Assembly (NCBI RefSeq): GCF_009498235.1
Contig: NZ_CP044205.1
Span: forward strand, 2,295,389 to 2,359,388
From: Candidatus Methylospira mobilis
GTDB taxonomy: Bacteria > Pseudomonadota > Gammaproteobacteria > Methylococcales > Methylococcaceae
Direction: 5' to 3'
Length of the DNA: 64,000 nucleotides
The position numbers and the translations under genes are program-made. The number at the start of each line of letters is the position of its first letter. Position 1 is the first letter of the stretch. Under the pieces are notes generated by a model. That model did not search any database, was not told the DNA's origin, and saw only the letters and a list, made by a program, of their open reading frames with translations. Below are positions 26,473-33,716 of the stretch, in pieces.

Positions 26473-26502
26473 TTGACTATTACACTTTTGGTGTAATAAT
26501 CT
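26473..26502 (+). promoter_or_regulatory. Rightward early promoter pR
   Basis: TTGACT (26473-26478) and TAATCT (26497-26502) are separated by 18 bp, the same spacing as pL. The operator lies in the spacer. Transcription would start at about 26509, which is the first base of the Cro-like start codon. Confidence 0.6.
26479..26497. promoter_or_regulatory. Operator OR-proximal
   Basis: ATTACAC-TTTTG-GTGTAAT is a perfect 7-5-7 inverted repeat, identical in its arms to OL1. Confidence 0.75.
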
Positions 26503-26508
26503 ATTCAC

Positions 26509-26706
26509 ATGAACCTGATTACATACATCGAGAAAACCGGAGACGCGGCGGCGGCGCACGAGTTCGGGATATCTGAGCGAGCAGCGGCTTCATGGCGTCG
26601 ACGAGAGCGATTCCCTAGCCTGAAAAAGGCCAGAGAAATATCCGCACTGAAAGGATGGACGCTTGAGCAGGTCTATCCAAAACAGGCAGAAGAATGCCAC
26701 CAGTAA
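26509..26706 (+). CDS. Cro-like regulator, probably translated from a leaderless mRNA
   Basis: The 65-residue protein has a YdaS/Cro-type helix-turn-helix (GDAAAAHEFGISERAAASWRRR in short runs). It is divergent from the repressor gene, as Cro is in lambda-like phages. No ribosome-binding site stands before the ATG, and the predicted transcription start coincides with the ATG. It should antagonise the repressor at the operators. Confidence 0.8.
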   Translation: MNLITYIEKTGDAAAAHEFGISERAAASWRRRERFPSLKKAREISALKGWTLEQVYPKQAEECHQ

Positions 26707-26765
26707 ACCGTTCCTCCTGCTCATGCGCCCGCGCCCGTGGCGAGTAACGACGACGTTCGCAGCTT

Positions 26766-26790
26766 GCCCTCTTCCGGTAGGGCTTTTTTT
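26766..26790 (+). terminator. Rho-independent terminator after cro (tR1-like)
   Basis: GCCCT and AGGGC enclose an 8-nt loop and are followed by seven T residues. It would stop pR transcripts just after the Cro-like gene unless antitermination occurs. Confidence 0.8.
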
Positions 26791-26860
26791 GAATTTTAGG
26801 CTTCAGTGCATACAGGTACTCCAATGATTAAGGCGATTAAGCTCGTGATTGAAGACTGCT

Positions 26861-27121
26861 TCAGCTTATCCAGGACTGATCGTCATTTAGGTAGAGCGCC
26901 CTGTAAGCGTAGCCTGCTCTATCAGCACAATCGACGATGTGAGATAGAAAGAGCAGCCCGCTCTTGGCGGGTAGCAAGTAGGCACTATCGGATATGGCTT
27001 GATAGCCTTCTGGAGCCGATTCCAACTTTGATTTTAGGTTGCGCTGGAACGTATCAAGACGTCTGTAATCGTAGCCTTCATGCCATTCAGGTATTTCGAT
27101 CAAAAGCAGTATTTGGTTCAT
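26861..27121 (-). CDS. Hypothetical small protein, opposite strand
   Basis: The 86-residue product (MNQILLLIEIPEWHEG start) follows a GGAG ribosome-binding site at a good distance. It has a compact beta-helix look with AKSGLLFLSHIVDCADRAG. It lies opposite to the rightward genes. No family recognised. Confidence 0.5.
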   Translation of the reverse strand: MNQILLLIEIPEWHEGYDYRRLDTFQRNLKSKLESAPEGYQAISDSAYLLPAKSGLLFLSHIVDCADRAGYAYRALYLNDDQSWIS

Positions 27122-27161
27122 TTTTTAAGCTCCATGGGAAAAAGAATGATGAGGAAGACGC

Positions 27162-27458
27162 ATGAGCGATAAATCCCAAGGGAATAGCGGTACGTCTTTC
27201 GAAGCAAGTGATGAAATCATGGATAAATTCATGGAAAAAACGCTTGCTATCGACGCCGAAACGGATAGATCCAATACCAAAAAAAACCATGTGGGCTTGA
27301 TATACCAATTCGTTACCAACCATGTAGTGCAAACCTCTGTCGCCCTGAGCGCTGATGAAAGCGGCAAACAAAAGCTGGAATACCTACCCGTTGAAGAAGT
27401 GATTGAGCGGTTGTGTGCTGCGTTTGAAAAGGTCAATGACCGCGTAGCAGGCTGGTGA
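27162..27458 (+). CDS. Hypothetical phage protein
   Basis: The 98-residue product follows a GGAAGACGC ribosome-binding site. It is polar at the N-terminus and helical after residue 25 (EIMDKFMEKTLAIDAETD, VEEVIERLCAAFEKV). Function unknown. Confidence 0.5.
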   Translation: MSDKSQGNSGTSFEASDEIMDKFMEKTLAIDAETDRSNTKKNHVGLIYQFVTNHVVQTSVALSADESGKQKLEYLPVEEVIERLCAAFEKVNDRVAGW

Positions 27459-27657
27459 TCGCTGTAACGATGCTTTTTTTTGATGCGATGGGATCTTCCT
27501 GTATGGATATGGCTTTGGCGCACAAGGGGCATGAATACACTGCGCACTGGATTTTATCCGTGTTGCGAACACCGGGTTGCCGATATTCGGCGTCCAGCTT
27601 GTTGATTACGAGCGATTGAATGAATTTTTCGCAGTGTGGACATTTGACTATTTCCAT
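27433..27657 (-). CDS. Small zinc-ribbon-like protein
   Basis: The 74-residue product has two C-x2-C knuckles, CPHC near residue 6 and CPLC near residue 45, so it should bind zinc. A strong GGGAGG ribosome-binding site supports the start. Its 3' end overlaps the convergent 98-residue gene by 26 nt. Confidence 0.55.
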   Translation of the reverse strand: MEIVKCPHCEKFIQSLVINKLDAEYRQPGVRNTDKIQCAVYSCPLCAKAISIQEDPIASKKSIVTAITSLLRGH

Positions 27658-27799
27658 AGAGGGTTCCTCCCATGCAAAGCGTTGTTGTGTGGAAACTCAA
27701 TTCTATACGCACGGTCATGAACCCTCGCCATTTTTCCATGGTGCGCAGTATCCCACCGGAAGCGCACCCAGATAATACGACTACAAAACGGAGTTCGTT

Positions 27800-28258
27800 G
27801 TGAGAAGAATTGCTAAACAGACACACCGCGCCCTATTCCTCGCGTTGCAGGCCGACGCAAAGGAGTTCCCTGGCGGCATTCGCTCTATCGCCGAATCAAT
27901 GGGGATGAACGGAACCAATCTGGCCAATGGCCTGAACCCTGATCACGATGCCCTTCCCCCATCTTTCGGCGTGGTGCTCGAAGTCATCATGCTCGCGCAA
28001 GCAAAAAGAGCCGTTTTTTACCTGACCCAGATGGTTGGGCAAGTGCCGATGGATTTCGAAGTGCTGGAGCCCCGGTCACCGGCTGAAGCGATCGCATTGT
28101 TTCTGTCGTTGGTTGAGAAAGTATCTGCTGTGCTGGGCCATGGGTCGCATGCCGCAAAAGACGGGCATTTTGACGCCGAAGAGCGCAAAGCGCTTGAGCC
28201 TATGTTGTTTGCGCTGATGCAGGCCTGCGGCATTTTGTTGCAGGCGATCAAGCGATAG
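27800..28258 (+). CDS. CII/CP76-like phage regulator
   Basis: The 152-residue protein begins with a GTG behind GGAG. The segment RALFLALQADAKEFPGG, SIAESMGMNGTNLANGLNP and the later VLEVIMLAQAK resemble phage regulatory CII proteins of the P2/186 group (Phage_CP76), which activate or control lysogeny promoters. It occupies the position of cII to the right of cro. The C-terminal half is helical. Confidence 0.65.
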   Translation: MRRIAKQTHRALFLALQADAKEFPGGIRSIAESMGMNGTNLANGLNPDHDALPPSFGVVLEVIMLAQAKRAVFYLTQMVGQVPMDFEVLEPRSPAEAIALFLSLVEKVSAVLGHGSHAAKDGHFDAEERKALEPMLFALMQACGILLQAIKR

Positions 28259-28263
28259 ATTTT

Positions 28264-28440
28264 ATGCGGAACAACGACATCACCAGACCGATATCGCCCA
28301 TTTGCTGCGGTTGCGGAGCGGAAATACAAGTTGAAGGAGAGCTGTGTCGCGAATGCGCCGCAGGATTCTGCCGTATGGCTTTCAGGTACGTCAACGTATC
28401 TGTTGGCGCCATTACCCCGTTATCAGCCGTATGTAATTGA
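28264..28440 (+). CDS. Short zinc-ribbon ORF, possibly frameshifted at its end
   Basis: The 58-residue frame has CCGC and CREC knuckles that should bind zinc. Its last 20 residues look unnatural, while another frame over the same bases reads YQPYVIDPDDPVIGDFA and ends at 28474 with an ATGA overlap to the methyltransferase. The real gene may combine both frames, through an indel or a programmed shift. Confidence 0.4.
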   Translation: MRNNDITRPISPICCGCGAEIQVEGELCRECAAGFCRMAFRYVNVSVGAITPLSAVCN

Positions 28441-28470
28441 TCCTGATGATCCGGTTATTGGTGATTTCGC

Positions 28471-29679
28471 ATGACTGCCTATTACAACGAAATCGACAAA
28501 AACGCCGCCGCTTGGCTGCGAGAATTGATAGCAGACGGCCAGATCGCTCCGGGAGACGTTGATGAGAGCAGTATTGAATATGTCAAACCAGACGACCTTG
28601 TGGGATATACCCAATGTCACTTCTTTGCCGGGATCGGTGGCTGGAGCTATGCGCTTAGACTCGCCGGATGGCCGGATGATAGACCGGTCTGGACAGGAAG
28701 TTGTCCATGCCAACCGTTCAGCGCGGCAGGCAAAAGAAAAGGGGTTGCTGACGAGCGGCACCTATGGCCGGCCTGGTTTCACCTCATTGAGCAGCGTCGC
28801 CCTCCAGTCGTGTTTGGTGAGCAAGTTGAATCAGCGATTAAACATGGGTGGCTTGATCTTGTTCAAGATGATCTGGAAGGAATCGGTTACGCCGTCGGGG
28901 CGGTCGGTTTGCCTGCTGCGAGCATCGGCGCGGCGCATATCCGTCAGCGACTATGGTTCGTGGCCAACGCCGAGAGCAAACGACAATACCGGATCACAGG
29001 AATGCCCGAATCGTCAGGGCGGCCAATCGTTGCAACAGGCAGCGACACTGGCTTCATGGGCTACGCCGCGAGTAACAACGAACAACGGTATCGGTTCTCC
29101 GGATCGAGCCATAGACAACAAGAGCAGACTGGAAGACCAGGTGCATCTGTCGGGATGGTGTACCCCTTCTGCGAGAGACTGGAAGGATACCGCCGGGATG
29201 GCGACAGCAGCGACGAATCCGGACGGGTCGATACGGAACAGGGTGGATCAGTTACCGAGACAGGCGCAGTTAGCCCCGTGGCCGACCCCAATGGCGGGAA
29301 CACCGGCACAGAACGGCAACAATGCGGCGGGGAACAACGACAGCTCCCGGAAAACCGTGTTCCTGGCGTCGTGGGCGACTCCGACCGTAACGGACGAGAG
29401 GCGCGGAGTGAAGCCGCCACGTCCGCACGACACGGGGGTTCCGTTGACTCAGCAAGTGACTGGCATTGGATCGAATGCCGAGACGGCAAGTTCCGCCCAA
29501 TTGAACCCGGCGTTTTCCCGCTGGTTAATGGGCTACCCCGTGGAGTGGTGCCAAGCAGCGATCCGAGCGCACCGGGGTATGCCAACGCGACGAGCGAAGC
29601 GCGCATGATGCGGCTCAAGGGATATGGCAACGCGATTCACCCAGAGCTGGCGGCTGAATTTATCAGGGCTGCATCATGA
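28471..29679 (+). CDS. DNA cytosine-5 methyltransferase
   Basis: The 402-residue enzyme should methylate cytosine in phage or host DNA. Motif I is FFAGIGGWSYALRLAGW, motif IV is GSCPCQPFSAAGK with the catalytic Cys, motif VI is seen as VVFGEQV, motif VIII as HIRQRLWFVA, and motif X as LKGYGNAIHPELAAEFI. Between VIII and X there is a long, Gln/Gly/Ser-rich variable region with VANA/VADP-like repeats (about residues 170-320), which should be the target recognition region. A second long frame overlaps almost the whole gene. It has an ATGA overlap with the rusA gene. Confidence 0.9.
   Translation: MTAYYNEIDKNAAAWLRELIADGQIAPGDVDESSIEYVKPDDLVGYTQCHFFAGIGGWSYALRLAGWPDDRPVWTGSCPCQPFSAAGKRKGVADERHLWPAWFHLIEQRRPPVVFGEQVESAIKHGWLDLVQDDLEGIGYAVGAVGLPAASIGAAHIRQRLWFVANAESKRQYRITGMPESSGRPIVATGSDTGFMGYAASNNEQRYRFSGSSHRQQEQTGRPGASVGMVYPFCERLEGYRRDGDSSDESGRVDTEQGGSVTETGAVSPVADPNGGNTGTERQQCGGEQRQLPENRVPGVVGDSDRNGREARSEAATSARHGGSVDSASDWHWIECRDGKFRPIEPGVFPLVNGLPRGVVPSSDPSAPGYANATSEARMMRLKGYGNAIHPELAAEFIRAAS
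28580..29608 (+). CDS. Overlapping-frame protein with WPTP repeats
   Basis: A 342-codon frame in the +1 register lies inside the methyltransferase gene. It contains SLPGSVAGAMRLDSPDG, five W-[PAC]-T-P motifs (SWPTPRAND, SWATPRVTT, WCTPSARD, PWPTPMAG, SWATPTVTD), DWKDTAGM and LNPAFSRWLMGYPVEW. I recognise these motifs from proteins annotated separately in other phages, so the frame is conserved as protein or at least as DNA. Whether it is translated is not known. Confidence 0.5.
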   Translation: MSNQTTLWDIPNVTSLPGSVAGAMRLDSPDGRMIDRSGQEVVHANRSARQAKEKGLLTSGTYGRPGFTSLSSVALQSCLVSKLNQRLNMGGLILFKMIWKESVTPSGRSVCLLRASARRISVSDYGSWPTPRANDNTGSQECPNRQGGQSLQQAATLASWATPRVTTNNGIGSPDRAIDNKSRLEDQVHLSGWCTPSARDWKDTAGMATAATNPDGSIRNRVDQLPRQAQLAPWPTPMAGTPAQNGNNAAGNNDSSRKTVFLASWATPTVTDERRGVKPPRPHDTGVPLTQQVTGIGSNAETASSAQLNPAFSRWLMGYPVEWCQAAIRAHRGMPTRRAKRA

Positions 29680-30155
29680 CGACGCCACAAAACAAAACCA
29701 TTGCATTCACTGTGCCGGGCGAACCCACAGCAAAGGGTAGGGCGCGCTCAACTAAATCCGGGCGTCATTACACGCCGGATAAAACAGCGCGTTACGAGAA
29801 TCTGGTAAAAATTATTGCGAGCCAGGCTATGAGCGACGCCTTTCCATTCACTGTGTCAGGCGTTGATGAGTTTTCCCACAAAAACGATATAGAGCGCCTA
29901 TTTACAGGCGCCGTCATCCTGACATTTCGCGCGTTTTTCTCAGTGCCAGAAAGTTGGAGCGCTAAAAAGAAAAAATCGTGTCTTCTCGGTGAGATTTACC
30001 CGACAAAAAAACCCGACATCGACAATATCGAAAAAGCGTTGCTGGACGGGATGAATGGCGTTGTGTGGCGCGATGATGTGCAGGTGGTCGATGTGATTAA
30101 AAGCAAGCGATTTGGAAGCCCCGCGCGCGTTGAGGTTGAGGTTACGGCGTTATGA
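29676..30155 (+). CDS. rusA: RusA-like Holliday junction resolvase
   Basis: The 159-residue protein should cut Holliday junctions. It has the FTVPGEPTAKGRAR opening and the KPDIDNIEKALLDGMNGVVWRDD catalytic segment with its conserved Asp residues (KPDIDN, LLDGMN, WRDDVQV). ATGA overlaps at both ends place it in the replication-recombination operon. Confidence 0.9.
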   Translation: MTTPQNKTIAFTVPGEPTAKGRARSTKSGRHYTPDKTARYENLVKIIASQAMSDAFPFTVSGVDEFSHKNDIERLFTGAVILTFRAFFSVPESWSAKKKKSCLLGEIYPTKKPDIDNIEKALLDGMNGVVWRDDVQVVDVIKSKRFGSPARVEVEVTAL

Positions 30156-31114
30156 GCGTACTACACGTAGTTTCCGTTTCCGGAGGTAAAGACTCAGACG
30201 CAACTCTGTTCTTGGCGCTGAATCGATACCCGAAATCCCGAGTGATTCCATGTTTCGCCGACACCGGAAACGAACATGATGCTGTTTATGAGCATCTTGA
30301 TTATCTTGAGGCCGCCCTCGATATAAAAATTGTGCGCCTGAAAGCGAATTTCGAGCGGCAGATCGCACGGAAGCGTCTGTTTATTGCTCGCGACCAGCGC
30401 ACCGGTCGCGATGACCGGGGGCGCAAGTTGCGGTGGAGCAATAAGAGCAAGCGTCGCGCGCTGGAAGCATTGCACCCCACAGGAAACCCTTATCTCGATC
30501 TGTGTATGTGGAAAGGACGCTTTCCTTCCAGGAAAGCTCAGTTTTGCACGCAAGAGTTGAAGCGTGATTTGCTGGTCAACTTCCAAATGGACTTAGTAGA
30601 CGCGGGTCATCGCGTAGTGAGCTGGCAAGGAGTCCGACGCGATGAATCGCTCAATCGGCGCAATGCAAAATTGTTCGAGCGCCTGAACCCACGCTTATAC
30701 GCCTATCGCCCGCTTGTTGATTGGACAGCACAACAGGTTTTCGACTATCTGCGAGAGCGAAGACTAATCCCCAATACCCTCTATAAACAAGGCATGAGCC
30801 GCGTCGGCTGTATGCCCTGCATTAACGCCAACAAAAACGAAATCGCACAAATAGCCGCGCGTTTCCCAGGGCACATACAGCGCATTGCGGAGTGGGAGCG
30901 TCTTGTTTGCGCTGTCAGCAAGCGCGGCTTTGCGACATTTTTCAACAAGGAATTGCATACCGATAAAGGCAATGATCAGCATGTGCATGCCACTAACTGT
31001 ATTGAATCGGTTGTCGACTATGCGCGCACTACCCGAGGCGGAAAGCAATACGGTCTGTTTGAGTCGCATATTGATGTAAGTGAGTGTGCATCAGCTTATG
31101 GGTTGTGCGAATGA
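30152..31114 (+). CDS. PP-loop (PAPS reductase-like) protein
   Basis: The 320-residue protein has a SVSGGKDSDAT PP-loop near residues 8-18, which binds ATP in the adenine-nucleotide alpha-hydrolase family. Later Cys residues (LDLCMW, AQFCTQELKRDLL, GCMPCINANKNEI) may carry sulfur or metal. Phage members are usually called phosphoadenosine phosphosulfate reductases, but a role in thiolation of nucleic acid is just as possible. It lies between RusA and MmcB-like genes. Confidence 0.75.
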   Translation: MSVLHVVSVSGGKDSDATLFLALNRYPKSRVIPCFADTGNEHDAVYEHLDYLEAALDIKIVRLKANFERQIARKRLFIARDQRTGRDDRGRKLRWSNKSKRRALEALHPTGNPYLDLCMWKGRFPSRKAQFCTQELKRDLLVNFQMDLVDAGHRVVSWQGVRRDESLNRRNAKLFERLNPRLYAYRPLVDWTAQQVFDYLRERRLIPNTLYKQGMSRVGCMPCINANKNEIAQIAARFPGHIQRIAEWERLVCAVSKRGFATFFNKELHTDKGNDQHVHATNCIESVVDYARTTRGGKQYGLFESHIDVSECASAYGLCE

Positions 31115-31974
31115 CCATCAATCACACCCACAACCAGCTCATCGACGATTTGGCAGCGCATCTACGCGGCACAACAAATCGTCTTGTTTGGACGGACATG
31201 CAGCTCGGCCCCGCAGGATCGCCGCGCCCCGACCTGTTTACGCTTGATAAATCGTACTCAAAATTCCTGCCCCTGGCATACGAGATCAAGGTAACGTTAT
31301 CTGACTTCAGGCGAGATATTACTGCCGGAAAATGGCAGTCGTATCTCAAATATGCCAGCGGGGTTTATTTCGCTGTGCCGCAAGGATTAGTGTCTCGCGA
31401 CGACATACCGCCCGGATGCGGGCTGATTGTGCGCACTGAGACCGGCTGGCGGAGTCTGCGCAAGCCGACACTCCAGCATAAAGAAAGCTTGCCACACGCA
31501 GCATGGATGAAACTTGTGCTCGACGGTTGCGATCGATCAGCAACTGATTTACGGCTGAGATCAGGATCAACGTATCGAGCAAACAGGGAAATACAACGCA
31601 AATTTGGCGAGCGTGTTGCCGCAGCCCTATCCGACAGAGATAGGGCTGAATCAAACCTGAAGCAAGAACAAGCCATTCTTGAATCCAGATTGCAGGATTT
31701 GCGCGACAGCCACGAGAAAAACCGCCTGAAGTTAATCGACGAGATCAGACGGGAAGATGCCATCGGCGTACGCGCCCATACTGAGCTGGCTACTGCGTTG
31801 GGTCTGAGTCCGGATGCTGACGTGTACACCATTAGGCAGGCCGCACACAGCGCTGCAAGGCGTCTTGATGCAAACAGCGAGATAGCCGCCCTAAGAAATG
31901 TTTTGTCGCGTACAAAAATCGCTCTGGATGATGCGCTGAGGCGCGATCCACTGCTGTCTATGGAGCAAGAATGA
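31111..31974 (+). CDS. MmcB-like DNA repair protein with C-terminal coiled coil
   Basis: The 287-residue protein has an N-terminal PD-(D/E)XK-like fold: LVWTDMQLG, SPRPDLFTL, AYEIKVTLSDFRRDI and YASGVYFAVP, as in MmcB/DUF4365-like proteins. The E-x-K motif is EIK. The C-terminal half is a long coiled coil (about residues 160-270). The ATG at 31111 forms an ATGA overlap with the PP-loop gene. Confidence 0.7.
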   Translation: MTINHTHNQLIDDLAAHLRGTTNRLVWTDMQLGPAGSPRPDLFTLDKSYSKFLPLAYEIKVTLSDFRRDITAGKWQSYLKYASGVYFAVPQGLVSRDDIPPGCGLIVRTETGWRSLRKPTLQHKESLPHAAWMKLVLDGCDRSATDLRLRSGSTYRANREIQRKFGERVAAALSDRDRAESNLKQEQAILESRLQDLRDSHEKNRLKLIDEIRREDAIGVRAHTELATALGLSPDADVYTIRQAAHSAARRLDANSEIAALRNVLSRTKIALDDALRRDPLLSMEQE

Positions 31975-32085
31975 CTATTGACGCGCCGGCAATTCGGAAC
32001 TATGCCGCATGCTCTGGCAGCAATTCCTTGAGCGCGTCGTTCAAGCCGCCTGTAATTCGCGTAGCGGAAGATTCGATACCACAAT
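31971..32085 (+). pseudogene. Frameshifted 5' remnant of a small gene
   Basis: An ATG coupled by ATGA to the MmcB-like gene starts MTIDAPAIR. A shift of one base within this stretch would read on as ELCRMLWQQFLERVVQAA, which looks like a natural protein. The unshifted frame runs antisense through the next two genes. The gene was probably broken by an indel and cut by the inverted cassette next to it. Confidence 0.35.
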
Positions 32086-32256
32086 GGATTGAATATCCGT
32101 TTTCTGGCTGGCATGTTGTATATCAATACCCACCAAAGTGCCATCAGTGGAAAAGTCCAATACCACATCATCGGCTACTTCGTCAGAATCCGCTGCCTGT
32201 GAATCAGAAATATGGATATAGAGCGAATCGGTTTCAGCATCGTAACTTAGTTTCAT
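32041..32256 (-). CDS. DUF2283 protein
   Basis: The 71-residue protein opens with MKLSYDAETDSLYIHIS and has VLDFSTDGTLVGIDIQHAS, both standard for DUF2283. Its start overlaps the stop of the DUF4258-like gene. Such pairs look like toxin-antitoxin modules, with DUF2283 as the probable antitoxin. The module reads against the surrounding phage genes, which suggests separate insertion and its own promoter. Confidence 0.75.
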   Translation of the reverse strand: MKLSYDAETDSLYIHISDSQAADSDEVADDVVLDFSTDGTLVGIDIQHASQKTDIQSIVVSNLPLRELQAA

Positions 32257-32492
32257 GGGTTGAATCTCCTGTCAGGAAAAGCGTTATGCAAAGTTACGCC
32301 GTCACTCAGCGTGACTACGCGCAAGTATTTGCCAAGTTCAGGCACATAGACCCAGTATCGAATCCGGCCATCCGGCTGAATTTCTCGGCGGACGGGATTA
32401 TTCAGCGCCTCAATGCACCATTCCAGCTTGAGATAAACGCGTTTAATCAGCACATCATTCTGAAAGTACAGCGTGGTGGGATGGTTATTCAC
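32253..32492 (-). CDS. DUF4258-like protein, partner of DUF2283
   Basis: The 79-residue protein has IEALNNPVRREIQPDGRIRYW and LRVVTLSDGVTLHNAFPDRRF (in short runs), which resemble DUF4258/RelE-like small proteins. It is coupled to the DUF2283 gene by ATGA and may be the toxin of the pair. Confidence 0.6.
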   Translation of the reverse strand: MNNHPTTLYFQNDVLIKRVYLKLEWCIEALNNPVRREIQPDGRIRYWVYVPELGKYLRVVTLSDGVTLHNAFPDRRFNP

Positions 32493-32534
32493 CTGGGTCA
32501 GTTCTCCGTTTATCTGACTCGCAGTCTACAACAT

Positions 32535-32565
32535 TTGACAAGCGCCTGCTTCCGTGGTTTGCTAT
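32535..32565 (+). promoter_or_regulatory. Possible promoter of the C4 RNA-rha transcript
   Basis: TTGACA at 32535-32540 is a perfect -35 box. The best -10 candidate, TGCTAT at 32560-32565, is at a long 19-bp spacing, so the promoter is uncertain. Confidence 0.35.
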
Positions 32566-32662
32566 TGGCTATCGCCCCTCATGGGCGATACGGGTTTGGT
32601 CGCCCGGTAGTTGCAGGCGCAGAAGTTACGCGCCGACAGGTTCGTGGCTTTTTTTATGCCCT
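32566..32662 (+). ncRNA. C4-type antisense RNA
   Basis: The stretch resembles the C4 antisense RNA of P1/P7-type phages: GGTCGCCCGGTAGTTGCAGGCGCAG, a GGCGC/GCGCC stem and GACAGGTTCGTGGCTTTTTTT at its 3' end (given in short runs). In P1 this RNA is cut from the leader and blocks translation of the antirepressor gene. The downstream gene is a Rha antirepressor-like gene, as expected. The ends are approximate. Confidence 0.6.
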
Positions 32663-32801
32663 CACGATTATGGTGGGTGGCGTATGGGGAGGCCGCGAGG
32701 CCTGCCGGTTCCTGTACCCGGTCGACCAACCCCCTACGTCATCCGCCGCCCTGAGTTTGGTCGCTTCGGTCGGCGGTTACTTAACCGTACAGGAGCCCAC
32801 C

Positions 32802-33716
32802 ATGAATACCATTACCCAAGTCACGCCCGAAATCCGTCTGCACGATGGAAAAGCCGTCACTACGTCAATTGCTGTCGCTCAATATTTCACCAAGACGCAC
32901 GACAACGTACTCAAAAAAATCCGTTCACTGATAACTCAGTTATCGCCCGACGACTGTGCCGTTACTTTTAACGAGACAGTAATCGACGTTGTCGTGCCAG
33001 CCAGCGGTGGAACCCGCAAAGACCCCGCCTACGAAATAACCAAACGCGGCTTCACCCTACTGGCAATGGGATTCACCGGCGAGAAAGCGCTGCAATTCAA
33101 ACTGCGTTACATCGACGCCTTCGAGGCGATGGAAGCGCAATTGTCGCCAACCCAAATAAAAAAGCGCCTCCGCCGCTCCGTAGCCCAACACCCCGCACTG
33201 CCTCCATCGCGTCGTATACGCAGCCGAGACGATCTGAGCTTTACCAAGCGCGACACAGAGGGGAGATTAATCAACTGGATAGTGCAAAGTCCGGTCAACA
33301 GCTGGCACGAACACCACGGAATCGGAGAAATCTGGTTCAACGAAATCGTCGAACTAGCGCGCCATAGCCCAGAGGATGCCTATATCGCCATGAAGTGCGC
33401 AGGGCCCGCGCTGATGCGTTATTCCGGGTCAGGCCATGCCGACGGCTTCTTTGACCGCATGGCGCGCTGGGCGCTGTCCGCAATCCTGACGCAGGACGCG
33501 CCCGATCTACCGTTCCAGTGTCTGCAGATGGGCATGGCGCCCCTGGTGGGAATGGATAGCTTTCTGGAGAAAGCAGCACCTAATGAACTCGAATTTAAAT
33601 CCATCGTCAGCCGCTTGCGTGACCCTGATTTACGGATTGATAACGAACTCATTTCTGAAATTGGCAGAGCCTGTCTTGAGGTTCTCGTTAAACGTGCGCA
33701 AGGGGGAAACCATTAA
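32802..33716 (+). CDS. Rha-family phage regulator (antirepressor-like)
   Basis: The 304-residue protein has the Rha domain at about residues 10-110: GKAVTTSIAVAQYFTKTHDNVLKKIR, DPAYEITKRGFTLLAMGFTG and KALQFKLRYIDAFEAME in short runs. The C-terminal part (about 130-300) is a separate domain I do not recognise. The ATG at 32802 follows AGGAG. The frame is open far upstream through the C4 RNA and the inverted DUF2283/DUF4258 module, but that part is not a natural N-terminus. Confidence 0.8.
   Translation: MNTITQVTPEIRLHDGKAVTTSIAVAQYFTKTHDNVLKKIRSLITQLSPDDCAVTFNETVIDVVVPASGGTRKDPAYEITKRGFTLLAMGFTGEKALQFKLRYIDAFEAMEAQLSPTQIKKRLRRSVAQHPALPPSRRIRSRDDLSFTKRDTEGRLINWIVQSPVNSWHEHHGIGEIWFNEIVELARHSPEDAYIAMKCAGPALMRYSGSGHADGFFDRMARWALSAILTQDAPDLPFQCLQMGMAPLVGMDSFLEKAAPNELEFKSIVSRLRDPDLRIDNELISEIGRACLEVLVKRAQGGNH

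Noticed and set aside
28559-28579. Upstream TTG/ATG starts for the WPTP frame
   Set aside because: The ATG at 28580 gives a more natural start; the choice remains uncertain.
31971-32801. Long N-terminal extension of the Rha frame
   Set aside because: It runs antisense through two supported genes and through the C4-like RNA; the ATG at 32802 has AGGAG and starts the known domain.
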